Assembly: GCA_002379855.1 (NCBI GenBank)
Contig: DFUX01000037.1
Location: forward strand, 1 to 19,826
Reading direction: 5' to 3'
DNA: 19,826 nt
From: Cloacimonetes bacterium UBA4175
Lineage (GTDB): Bacteria > Cloacimonadota > Cloacimonadia > Cloacimonadales > Cloacimonadaceae
Shown: in pieces, positions 7,201 to 13,983 of the stretch
Layout of the letters: each line of letters starts with the position of its first letter
How positions within the stretch are numbered: the stretch's first letter is position 1
Made by a program: the position numbers and the translations under genes
The notes under the pieces: model-generated
Told to the model about the DNA's origin: nothing
The model's input: the letters and a program-made list of their open reading frames with translations, nothing else
The model's database searches: none

Positions 7201-7768
7201 CATAGTCAATCACTTCAACCTTTTGCAGCTCGTGGGAGGTGCGGAAACCGTCAAAGAAGAGCACGAAAGGAATGGAGGTTTTCATCGTGGCAAGCTGGGC
7301 CACCAGGCCGAGGTCCATGACTTCCTGCACGCTGTTGGCGGCGAGCAGCGCCCAACCGGTGTTGCGGGCGCTCATCACGTCGGAATGGTCGCCAAAAATA
7401 GAGAGGGACTGCGCTGCGAGGGAACGGGCTGTCACGTAAAAGACCGTGGGCAGCATTTCGCCGGCGATCTTGTGCATATTCGGCAGCATCAGCATCAGGC
7501 CTTGTGAGGCTGTGAAAGTGGTGGTGACCGCTCCGGCGGAAAGAGCTCCGTGGACGGCGCCGGCGGCACCTGCTTCGGATTGCATTTCGATCACGTCCAC
7601 TGTGGTGCCGTTGATGTTTTTGCGCCCTTCCGAGGCCCAGGCGTCGGCGAGTTCACCCATCGTGGATGATGGGGTGATGGGGAAGATGGCCGCCACTTCC
7701 GCGAAGGCATATGCGACGTGTGCCGCCGCTGTGTTGCCATCCATGGTGGCTTTGATTTGCTTTGCCAT
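4247..7768 (-). CDS. nifJ: Pyruvate:ferredoxin (flavodoxin) oxidoreductase
   Basis: This single-chain PFOR of 1173 residues matches the usual 1170-1200. It oxidises pyruvate with CoA to acetyl-CoA and CO2 and passes two electrons to ferredoxin. The order is typical: pyrimidine-binding domain I (FPITPSS near 30, EMQSEAGAAGAVHGAL near 63), domain II, the gamma-like domain, a two-cluster ferredoxin domain (CIQCNQCSFVCP from Cys689, CQSCRVCVNECP from Cys743) and the TPP-binding domain (CAGCGETP from Cys810, GGDGWAYDIGYGG near 966, SNTGGQ). All [4Fe-4S] cysteines of the two ferredoxin motifs are present. The ATG at 7768 has AAGGAGT eight bases upstream. It is transcribed alone and closed by a strong terminator. 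A homologous 2-oxoacid specificity is possible but less likely. Confidence 0.97.
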   Translation of the reverse strand: MAKQIKATMDGNTAAAHVAYAFAEVAAIFPITPSSTMGELADAWASEGRKNINGTTVDVIEMQSEAGAAGAVHGALSAGAVTTTFTASQGLMLMLPNMHKIAGEMLPTVFYVTARSLAAQSLSIFGDHSDVMSARNTGWALLAANSVQEVMDLGLVAQLATMKTSIPFVLFFDGFRTSHELQKVEVIDYETMASLNDPALVEAFRQRALNPENPRVKVGQQNPDVYFQGRETSNKHYLEAPGIVEEMMEKVGATVGRSYKLFDYVGHPEAEHVIVAMGSACETIEETITYLNARRGMKLGLVKVRLYRPFNVTRFLTALPASVKNVAVLDRTKEPGAIGEPLYLDIVSALKDRPGIFTIGGRYGLSSKDFTPTMVLAVYKHLMAKGFHGFTVGIDDDVTKLSLPLDEYIDPSPEGTINCKFWGLGSDGTVGANKNSIKIIGDNTDLYVQGYFQYDSKKSGGITRSHLRFGKSPIKSQYFVTKEDFVACHNPAFIGRFDLLEGIKENGVFLLNSSWTREEAFSNLTRDMQQIIIDRKIKFYNVDGLKIAEEVGLGGRVNTVMQTAFFLISGILERKEAIALIKESIKKTYGRKGDKVVKMNLDAVDKVNEALVEVEIPATVPAECAPRLKLVPDGSDAYITDVIEPIMREQGDKIKVSQMPLDGYAPSGTAKLEKRSVAPSVPRWIPENCIQCNQCSFVCPHAAIRAKLIAEADLADAPKTFKTLKATGAEGYQYKVQVYIDDCQSCRVCVNECPKAALVMHPIEDERANGEQDNYQFFEELPSDVMGNFKESNVKGSQFKQPLLEFSGACAGCGETPYIKLLTQLFGDRMIIANATGCSSIWGGTFPTIPYAKNKDGKGPAWANSLFEDNAEYGFGMRLAVNSHRKLLKAAIEQLRDKSIDPALKEALGYALEHWTAVDQAAKDNAAKVKALLPAAIQNACEGCKPILQKVAELQDYLVEKSIWAIGGDGWAYDIGYGGLDHVMASNQNVNVLVLDTEVYSNTGGQASKATPLGSIARFAEAGKETNKKDLGMMMMNYGYVYVAAIAMGANKAQALNAIMEAEAYPGPSIVIAYAPCINHGIDMSMSQKRQKTAVDAGYWLLYRYNPLNAGQGKHPLSLDSKEPTLSVKDFFKDENRYAGLRRIFPERSERFQNEAEEFFKDRYLQYKKLTES

Positions 7769-8174
7769 GTGATAACTCCTTGTATGATTTAATAATAATT
7801 GTCAGCTTAGTACTATCCACTGATTTCAGGGGCGGGATTATGTCAATCAAATTCAGAGCAGTCTTCACAGCACGCGAAAGATGACGGCAAAATGGCGAAA
7901 TCAGCCACTCTTTGCCCTCGTTCGCCTGGAACTTGCCAAATAATGCGCCCGCCTGAAATAAATGCCGCCCTCATTTGCCAAGGTGAGCTAAGTCTATATT
8001 TTCCGTGGGTCATCCTTAACCCGGTGAGGGATGACCTAAGGATGATGGCACCAAATGCAGGAGCAGCAAGGGCGGGAGCTATGAAGCAATATACGGAATG
8101 TTATGGGGATTATTCTGAACGGGAAAACATCGGAGTCGCTTGTTTATCCTTTGTCAGTCGAGGATCTGATGCCT
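7769..8174. other. Intergenic region: nifJ upstream region plus repeat copy 2
   Basis: The right half is the hairpin repeat 7970-8115. The left half (7769-7970) is the nifJ leader. A minus-strand TTGACA lies at 7846-7841, but no convincing -10 is found at normal spacing (the nearest is TGGATA at 21 bases). The frame at 7892-8233 passes through the repeat and into the antisense of the transporter gene, and is not a credible gene. Confidence 0.6.
7970..8115 (+). repeat. Dispersed ~145-bp hairpin/leader repeat, copy 2
   Basis: Inverted relative to copy 1 and in the same orientation as copy 3. It begins CTCATTTGC and includes TAAGTCTATAT (shared with copy 3). A hairpin GGTCATCC (8008-8015) / GGATGACC (8029-8036) follows, inside the 41-base core (8009-8049) that matches copy 1 with one mismatch. 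Then come GCAGCAAGGG and an ATGAAG at about 8081. The start-codon region looks like the remnant of the gene start seen at 69-1: about ten codons stay similar before the match is lost. Confidence 0.8.
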
Positions 8175-9083
8175 TTATCGGCTTGGTTCTTTTTTGGGAA
8201 TCAACTGGGAGAGGTTGCTTGCCGCGAGACTGACAACAATGATCGCCACACTGATTAGCTGGCCGACGCTTAAGAACTCATTCAGAATAAGATAGGCCAG
8301 CAAAGATGCCAACGCTGGTTTTAGGAAAAAGTAAAACGAAGCACGGGACGCGCTGATGTGCTTCATTCCTTCAAAGTAGAGCAAATAGGCAATACCGGTG
8401 ATCACCACACCAAGCCATGCCATAAACAGGAGATTTGAGCTGTTAGGCTCGAAGAGGACGGGTTTTCCTATCAACAGGTTGATGCAGGTGAGCACGATCC
8501 CGCCAATTATAAAGGAAAGCGAGTTTGTGATGAGGTTTCCATATCTGACTACGGCGCTTTTGGTCAGTACCGAGTATAAACCAAAAGTAACGGAGGCGAT
8601 AACAGCCAGCAGAATGCTCAGAGGGAGATTACGATACTCTGTGCTACCAAAGTTTTGTTCGGTGAGGATGATCATAATGAGGCCAAAAATCCCCAGCAGT
8701 AAAAAGACAAACTGCAGCAGATTCAATTCTTCTTTCAAGATCAATCTGGCAAACAGGGTGACAAACAGGGGATTCATGGCGACGATAACAGCCGAGAGAG
8801 AGGCCTTGCCATAGAATATCGACAATTGCAAAAGCAGCATACTGGCACAGACGTTGATTATTCCCAGCGCGCCGATGTGCAGTATGCTGCCAATGCCTAA
8901 TTCTGGTTTATTTATCAGGAGTTGCCTGATCGCGAATGGCAACATTGCCAGGCCGCCGATCACAAACCGCCAGGCAGTGAGCGTGTAGGGGTCTATCCCC
9001 GCTCCCACCAGCTTTCCTGTGATCTCCAGGCTGGACCATATTACAATCGCGATCAGGCAGAATAAGTGACTTCTGAGTTTCAA
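8175..9083 (-). CDS. EamA/DMT-superfamily membrane transporter
   Basis: This 302-residue integral membrane protein has about ten hydrophobic segments arranged as two similar five-helix halves, the EamA (DUF6) pattern of drug/metabolite transporters. It probably exports or imports a small metabolite across the inner membrane, but the substrate cannot be predicted. The only usable start is TTG at 9083. The preceding gene's TAA ends at 9085, one base away, and in-frame stops lie immediately upstream. The N-terminus from this TTG, MKLRSHLFCLIAIVIW, runs straight into the first membrane helix as expected. No strong ribosome-binding site is seen, which suggests termination-reinitiation coupling. 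It is last in the prfB operon, and no clear terminator follows. Confidence 0.85.
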   Translation of the reverse strand: MKLRSHLFCLIAIVIWSSLEITGKLVGAGIDPYTLTAWRFVIGGLAMLPFAIRQLLINKPELGIGSILHIGALGIINVCASMLLLQLSIFYGKASLSAVIVAMNPLFVTLFARLILKEELNLLQFVFLLLGIFGLIMIILTEQNFGSTEYRNLPLSILLAVIASVTFGLYSVLTKSAVVRYGNLITNSLSFIIGGIVLTCINLLIGKPVLFEPNSSNLLFMAWLGVVITGIAYLLYFEGMKHISASRASFYFFLKPALASLLAYLILNEFLSVGQLISVAIIVVSLAASNLSQLIPKKEPSR

Positions 9084-9084
9084 G

Positions 9085-12000
9085 TTACTTCATCAGGACC
9101 ATTTTTTTAGTGCTGGTATAGGAACCTGATTTGAGCCTGAATAAATATACTCCATTTGCAACTGAGCGGCCATTGTTGTCAGTTCCGTTCCAGGTTACGC
9201 TGTTCATACCCTTGGCAGGATTGTCCAGAGTGAAGCTTTTCACAAGCTGGCCTTTCTGGTTGTAAATAGTGACCTGCGCCGGGGTTGATTTCTCCAGGGT
9301 GAATCTGATCGTCGTGCTGGGATTGAACGGATTGGGGTAGTTTCCAAGCAGTTGGTTCTTCAGAGGGGCGTTGAGTTCGTCGTCAACACTCACAAAACCC
9401 AGATCAGATTGCATCCTGGCAAAGACCTGCGGGGTTTGGTTATATTGACTGACGATAGCCGCAATGGTCATGTTTCCGGATGGAATGGGTTGGCCGATGT
9501 AATCCGCTTCGTATATGACAGTGCGGAATACAATGGTTCCAGCATTGTCTTCCAGGGTGTAATTTGTGCCGCTGGCAAAGTTACCTGTTTCCACAAAGTG
9601 TGCGTTTTCAAAGCGGACCAAACGTGCCTGGTACTGCTCTACGTTGGCATTAACCATGGCTGTGGTTACTTCAGGAATGTTCAGGGGGTTGCCAGTTGAG
9701 CTGGCGGGGCCTGGATTCACGGTGGGAACAAGTTCCAGCATGTTGTTGTAGCGGACGATCGTACCGGTAAGCCCTTGTATTCCATCTCTGATGTTGTAGT
9801 TGCTGGTAATGATCCCGGATGGGTCATCGATCATAATGCCGGCGTCTGCATCCTGCAGCCATTTCTGGTTGCGGAAGTTTTGTTTTGCGGTCAGGACGAC
9901 TTCGCCGCTTACTCTGTAAACAATTCCGTCTCCAGGTGTTTGCTGGCGTAGTTGAGTCAAGTTTTGCACCTCAACCGCGAAGGAGTAAGTGGCAGTCGCT
10001 ATATAGCTGGGATCCATGCCCGCCGCGTAAGCTCTGGCCTTGATCGTGGTATTTGAGTTCACCTGAATGGGAGCTGAATAGACTGTAGAGCTTTCGGTGG
10101 GGTCGTTTCCATTGGTTGTATAGCGGATAGTGGCACCGGGTGTGGTTGTGGATATCGTTACAGAAATAGGTTGGCTGTAGGCTCCGGCGGGGGGATTGAA
10201 GGTGGGTGTGGCCACTTGGTCGCCGCCTCCGGGTTCATAGGTATGAGTTCCCAGATCGGCTGTGTAATCCATATCGTGGACCAGCCATTCTGAATCATCC
10301 ATATTCGTACCGGCGCTGGAAGCCCAATCGATATTACCCTGGGTGACGGCAGGTTTGCGGATCAGAGTATGGTTGAGGGTGGCTCCTTCAACTCCTGCCA
10401 CAGGCCAGGCGGTGCCAGGGTTTTCCTGGTAAACGCCAATGATGTCGATAAGGGTTTCCCCGTGGAACAAACCCAGACAGTCGTTGCCGTTAAAATAGGT
10501 CACTGTATGGGTGATATCGGCAACGTCGAGGATATCCGCGCTTGCTCCTGCGTTTGCGATCACGTAAACTGCGCCATTGGGTAGGCTGCCGGACAGGGTC
10601 ACGCTGTTGGTGGATGACCATTCGTTGCCATTGGAAGCAAGTCTAACGGTGTATTGTGAAAGGTCTGCAGTTGTTCCGGTGGGATTGAATATCTCGATGG
10701 CCTTGTTGTTTGAACTGCCTTCGAGGTATTCGGAGAAGAACAAATCCTGCTGTTGGGTAGAGAAATTATACACCGCGGTGGCAATGGAACTGGGGTCAAG
10801 ATCGGCGGCGTAAGCCCTGGCTTTGATAGTAGTGTTTTCGCTAATTGGGATCGGTGTAGAGTAGAGGGCGGAATTCTCGGTGGGATCCGATCCGTTGGTT
10901 GTATAGCGGATAGTTGCACCTGCGGTGGCGCAGGAAATGGTTACATTGATCGGATTCACATAGGTTCCGGCTGGAGGGTTGAAACTGGGGGTGGCCACCT
11001 GTGTTGCACCGCCGGGATTGAAGTCGCTCAGCATGCGTGCAGTGATCTGGCTGGTGGTATTATACTGGGTCACGATGGCCAGCAGGTCAAAATCTCCGGT
11101 GTGCATAGGGCTTCCTATATAATCCGCGTCATAGAATCCGGTGTTGAATACCATAGTGCCTGTGGCATCCTGAATGTTATAGCTCTGGCCAGTTGCGTAG
11201 TTGCCAGTTGGGGAAGTGAAATGCAAGCCGTTGATTCTCACCAGCCTGCCTTGATGAGTCTCCAGATCTGCGTTTATTTGAGCAATTGTAAGTTCCGGAG
11301 TTGGAATCGCGTTTCCAGTGGAAGAGGCCGGAGGAGTGTTTACCGTGGGCCAGAACTGTAGCATTTGTGTGGTATATCTGCTCAGGGTGCCTGTGATGCC
11401 AGTGATGCCATCGCCAATGTTATATGTAGTGGTAATGATTCCTGGGTAATCGTCAACCAGAATGCCGCCTGTGGCGTCCTGGATATACTTCTGATGTCTC
11501 CAGTTTTGTTGGAATGTGAGGATCACCTCATTAGGAATGTGATATACAGTTGTTCCATCCGCGTTGGCTGCGCGAAGTGCGGCTATATTCTGGATCATGG
11601 TGGGGAAGGTGTAAGTTGCCGACGCCACATACGAAGGATCCATGCCCGCAGCATAGGCACGTGCTTTGATGGTGGTGGTGGAACTCACGGAAATCGGTGC
11701 AGTATAAAGGGTGGATGTCTCTGTGGGTTCACTTCCATTGGTTGTGTAGCGAATGCTCGCCCCAGCCGTGGTGCTGCTGATGGAGACGCTTATAGTCCCA
11801 CTGTAAACACCAGCCGGGGGATTGAAGGTTGGTGTGGCGGCGTGGTTTCCGCCTCCTGGATTGAAGGTGTGCATGCCCAGGTTGGCTACATAATCCTGCT
11901 CGTGGACGATCCATTCGGAGTTGTCTGCATTGGTTCCGGCTGAACTGGTCCAGTCTGTGTTACCCTGTGTGACTTCAGGTTTTCTGATCAGGGTGTGATT

Positions 12001-12441
12001 GAGTGTCGCTCCAGTGACTCCCGCCACATCCCAGGCTGTACCGGGATTGTTCATATAGATACCGATGATATCGATCATTGTATCTCCCTGGAAAAGCCCC
12101 AGGCAGTCATTGCCATTGAAATATGTTACAGTATGGGTAAGGTCTGCAACACCGAGTATCGTGGCATTGGCTGAAGAGTTGGCGATCACAAATACATCGT
12201 TGTTTGCAAGGGTGCCGCTCAGTGTTACGCTATTTGTCGAGGACCATTCATTGCCGTTTGATCCGAGTTTAACGCTATACTGAGACAGGTCAACCGCGGC
12301 TCCTGTGCCATTGAAAATTTCGATTGCTTTGTTGTTGGAGGAGCCCTCCACATATTCGGAGAAAAAGAGTGTCTGAGCCTGGGCAAACATCATGGCGATG
12401 AAGCCAAGCAAGAACACTGTTCCAAGCACTTTTTTGATCAT
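9085..12441 (-). CDS. Large secreted protein: duplicated LTD / CHB_HEX_C / OB-like modules with C-terminal sorting domain
   Basis: This is a 1118-residue exported protein with a signal peptide (residues 1-21). Modules in order: lamin-tail-like domain (about 25-195), chitobiase C-terminal-like Ig domain (200-278), OB-like domain resembling DUF5689 (283-475), second CHB (480-560), second lamin-tail-like (567-735), third CHB (742-820), second OB-like (825-1012), and the sorting module (1033-1118: NYPNPFNPSTTIRF, VTIYNQKGQLVKSF, WNGTDNNGRSVANG, KKMVLMK). Module names rest on recognisable motifs such as IRYTTNGSxPTE and TIKARAYAAG. No catalytic residues are obvious, so an adhesin or surface scaffold role is inferred. 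Its ribosome-binding site, GTGAGG, overlaps the end of cdsA four bases upstream. Confidence 0.85.
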   Translation of the reverse strand: MIKKVLGTVFLLGFIAMMFAQAQTLFFSEYVEGSSNNKAIEIFNGTGAAVDLSQYSVKLGSNGNEWSSTNSVTLSGTLANNDVFVIANSSANATILGVADLTHTVTYFNGNDCLGLFQGDTMIDIIGIYMNNPGTAWDVAGVTGATLNHTLIRKPEVTQGNTDWTSSAGTNADNSEWIVHEQDYVANLGMHTFNPGGGNHAATPTFNPPAGVYSGTISVSISSTTAGASIRYTTNGSEPTETSTLYTAPISVSSTTTIKARAYAAGMDPSYVASATYTFPTMIQNIAALRAANADGTTVYHIPNEVILTFQQNWRHQKYIQDATGGILVDDYPGIITTTYNIGDGITGITGTLSRYTTQMLQFWPTVNTPPASSTGNAIPTPELTIAQINADLETHQGRLVRINGLHFTSPTGNYATGQSYNIQDATGTMVFNTGFYDADYIGSPMHTGDFDLLAIVTQYNTTSQITARMLSDFNPGGATQVATPSFNPPAGTYVNPINVTISCATAGATIRYTTNGSDPTENSALYSTPIPISENTTIKARAYAADLDPSSIATAVYNFSTQQQDLFFSEYLEGSSNNKAIEIFNPTGTTADLSQYTVRLASNGNEWSSTNSVTLSGSLPNGAVYVIANAGASADILDVADITHTVTYFNGNDCLGLFHGETLIDIIGVYQENPGTAWPVAGVEGATLNHTLIRKPAVTQGNIDWASSAGTNMDDSEWLVHDMDYTADLGTHTYEPGGGDQVATPTFNPPAGAYSQPISVTISTTTPGATIRYTTNGNDPTESSTVYSAPIQVNSNTTIKARAYAAGMDPSYIATATYSFAVEVQNLTQLRQQTPGDGIVYRVSGEVVLTAKQNFRNQKWLQDADAGIMIDDPSGIITSNYNIRDGIQGLTGTIVRYNNMLELVPTVNPGPASSTGNPLNIPEVTTAMVNANVEQYQARLVRFENAHFVETGNFASGTNYTLEDNAGTIVFRTVIYEADYIGQPIPSGNMTIAAIVSQYNQTPQVFARMQSDLGFVSVDDELNAPLKNQLLGNYPNPFNPSTTIRFTLEKSTPAQVTIYNQKGQLVKSFTLDNPAKGMNSVTWNGTDNNGRSVANGVYLFRLKSGSYTSTKKMVLMK
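9406..10743 (-). repeat. Internal duplication, unit 2 (LTD-CHB-OB)
   Basis: This encodes residues 567-1012, starting LFFSEYLEGSSNNKAIEIF. Registers checked at the lamin-tail start, the CHB start (residues 202 and 744) and the OB start (284 and 826) all give the same 542-residue offset. An extra CHB domain lies between the units. Confidence 0.8.
11017..12369 (-). repeat. Internal duplication, unit 1 (LTD-CHB-OB)
   Basis: This encodes residues 25-475 of the 1118-residue protein. It starts LFFSEYVEGSSNNKAIEIF, and the matching point in unit 2 is exactly 542 residues (1626 bases) later. Confidence 0.8.
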
Positions 12442-12445
12442 GTTG

Positions 12446-13243
12446 TTACCTCACTTTTTCTAATAAATAAACCGCACAATATAGGAACGAACCAGCCAGC
12501 AGCACGCTATCAGAACGGTCTAATATGCCGCCGTGGCCGGGTATAAGATTTGAACTGTCTTTCACGCCGCAATAGCGCTTGAGCATACTTTCTGCCAGGT
12601 CACCGATTTGTCCAACTACCCCTGCTGCGAAAGCGCAAAGCAAAAGCAACGCAAGATCATCGAACAACCCGACATAGTATAATATAATTACAATTATCAC
12701 AGGTACAATAGCCCCAGTCAGGAATCCTTCCAAAGACTTATTGGGACTCATTTTAAAGATTCCCCGTTTCCTGCCCCATGCTGTTCCGATAAAATAGGCT
12801 GTGGAGTCGGTGATCCAGATGAGCAGAATCAAGAGAAGCAAGAGATAAGAGTCTTGCTGCTCTATACCAAGCCTGACGATCATGGCGGGGATAACGGCAG
12901 TGTACAGGGCACCAAAAAAGGACAGGGCCAGTCTGGGAATACTGTCCTTTTCATACCACCAGATAACTCCATCGGATATAGCGATCAGGAACAACGCGAA
13001 CACAACCGGCAGCATGGCTGAGGGATAAAATACTATGCACAAATATGCAGTTATTGAAACAGGCAACCAATGCCAACCGATTTTGTGGTGAGTCTGCCTC
13101 AGCATTGCTATGTATTCATGAGTGCATAGCAGGCTAACCAGGGTGAATACAGCTATCAGCCAGTATCCTCCCAGATACATGGCCCCCAGGACAATGGGGA
13201 TGAAAACGACCGATACCGCCACTCGTTTTTGGAGTTCTGTCAT
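12446..13243 (-). CDS. cdsA: Phosphatidate cytidylyltransferase (CDP-diglyceride synthase)
   Basis: This 265-residue inner-membrane enzyme makes CDP-diacylglycerol from phosphatidic acid and CTP, the branch point for bacterial phospholipids. Several hydrophobic helices precede the diagnostic C-terminal half: WITDSTAYFIGTAWG, then KMSPNKSLEG, and the CDS signature S-LKRYCGVKDSSNLIPGHGGILDRSDS with its catalytic Asp residues. The length is normal. The ATG at 13243 lies five bases after the uppS stop and has GGAGGGG upstream inside the uppS end, so the two are co-translated neighbours. The uppS-cdsA order is conserved widely in bacteria. The usual follow-on genes dxr and rseP are absent and replaced by a secreted protein gene. 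Confidence 0.95.
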   Translation of the reverse strand: MTELQKRVAVSVVFIPIVLGAMYLGGYWLIAVFTLVSLLCTHEYIAMLRQTHHKIGWHWLPVSITAYLCIVFYPSAMLPVVFALFLIAISDGVIWWYEKDSIPRLALSFFGALYTAVIPAMIVRLGIEQQDSYLLLLLILLIWITDSTAYFIGTAWGRKRGIFKMSPNKSLEGFLTGAIVPVIIVIILYYVGLFDDLALLLLCAFAAGVVGQIGDLAESMLKRYCGVKDSSNLIPGHGGILDRSDSVLLAGSFLYCAVYLLEKVR

Positions 13244-13248
13244 GGCAG

Positions 13249-13983
13249 CTATACCCCTCCAAATCTACGGTTGCGATCCTGGTAATCAAGCAGAGCCTTG
13301 AGCATTTCGGTTTTACCGAAATCCGGCCACAGTGTTTTTGTGATATAGATTTCGGAATAAGCGCTTTGCCATAGCAGGAAGTTTGACAATCGTTTTTCAC
13401 CACTGGTACGGATTATCAGATCCGGATCAGGCTGCCCGGCAGTGTAGAGATAACTGGAAAAGCTCTCAGGAGTGAGATTTTCGATCAGGTACTCCTTTTG
13501 CTTTGCGTCTTGAACCAGTTTCCGGATTCCTTCCACAATTTCCAGCCTACCTCCATAATTGAAGGCAATGTTGACATACATACCTGTATTCTTTTCTGTC
13601 ATGGCTGCCAATTTGTGAATATCTCTAAGATACTGAGGGTCAAGCTTGATGTCGCTGCCAATGAAGCCAACCCTGATATTCTGTTTATTAAGCTCGGGAA
13701 TCTCTTTCAGCAGTTGTTCCTTGAGCATTTTCAGCAATTCTCTGACTTCATCCTCAGGTCTGTTCCAGTTTTCTGTGGAAAAAGCATAAAATGTGAGATA
13801 CTTCAACTGGAGTTCCACTCCCAGTTCCACTATCTGCCTGATCGATTTTGCCCCTGCCCGGTGTCCATAGATCCGGGGTCTGCGCCTTTGCGCTGCCCAA
13901 CGTCCGTTACCGTCCATGATGATTCCCACATGTAACGGTAGTTTTGCAGTATCAAGCTCGGGGATTAAGTCCTTGTAGTTCAT
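13249..13983 (-). CDS. uppS: Isoprenyl transferase (undecaprenyl diphosphate synthase)
   Basis: This 244-residue cis-prenyltransferase builds undecaprenyl diphosphate, the lipid carrier for peptidoglycan and surface polysaccharides, from farnesyl diphosphate and isopentenyl diphosphate. Catalytic Asp24 sits in IIMDGNGRWA. It is followed by GHRAGA, FYAFSTENWNRP (about 65-76), the RTSGEKRLSNFLLWQ segment (from about 192) that binds diphosphate, and a C-terminal WPDFG-RRFGG. The length is typical. The ATG at 13983 overlaps the prfB TGA (ATGA, four bases shared). No clear ribosome-binding site precedes it, so translational coupling to prfB is likely. A cis-farnesyl or shorter-chain product is possible but less likely beside cdsA. 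Confidence 0.96.
   Translation of the reverse strand: MNYKDLIPELDTAKLPLHVGIIMDGNGRWAAQRRRPRIYGHRAGAKSIRQIVELGVELQLKYLTFYAFSTENWNRPEDEVRELLKMLKEQLLKEIPELNKQNIRVGFIGSDIKLDPQYLRDIHKLAAMTEKNTGMYVNIAFNYGGRLEIVEGIRKLVQDAKQKEYLIENLTPESFSSYLYTAGQPDPDLIIRTSGEKRLSNFLLWQSAYSEIYITKTLWPDFGKTEMLKALLDYQDRNRRFGGV

Noticed and set aside
4271..7507. A 1078-codon open frame on the plus strand opposite nifJ
   Set aside because: It is the antisense of a clear, full-length PFOR. Its product is rich in His, Gly and Asp with no family motif and no ribosome-binding site. Long antisense frames are expected opposite GC-rich codon-biased genes.
8008..8036. Hairpin in repeat copy 2 as a terminator for a neighbouring gene
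   Set aside because: No T-run follows on either strand and it is not adjacent to a stop codon. Conservation with copies 1 and 3 points to a repeat feature.
7892..8233. A 113-codon plus-strand frame between nifJ and the transporter
   Set aside because: It starts in non-coding sequence, passes through the hairpin repeat and ends antisense to the transporter's 3' end. Only the short ATGAAG stub has any meaning, and that is described with the repeat.
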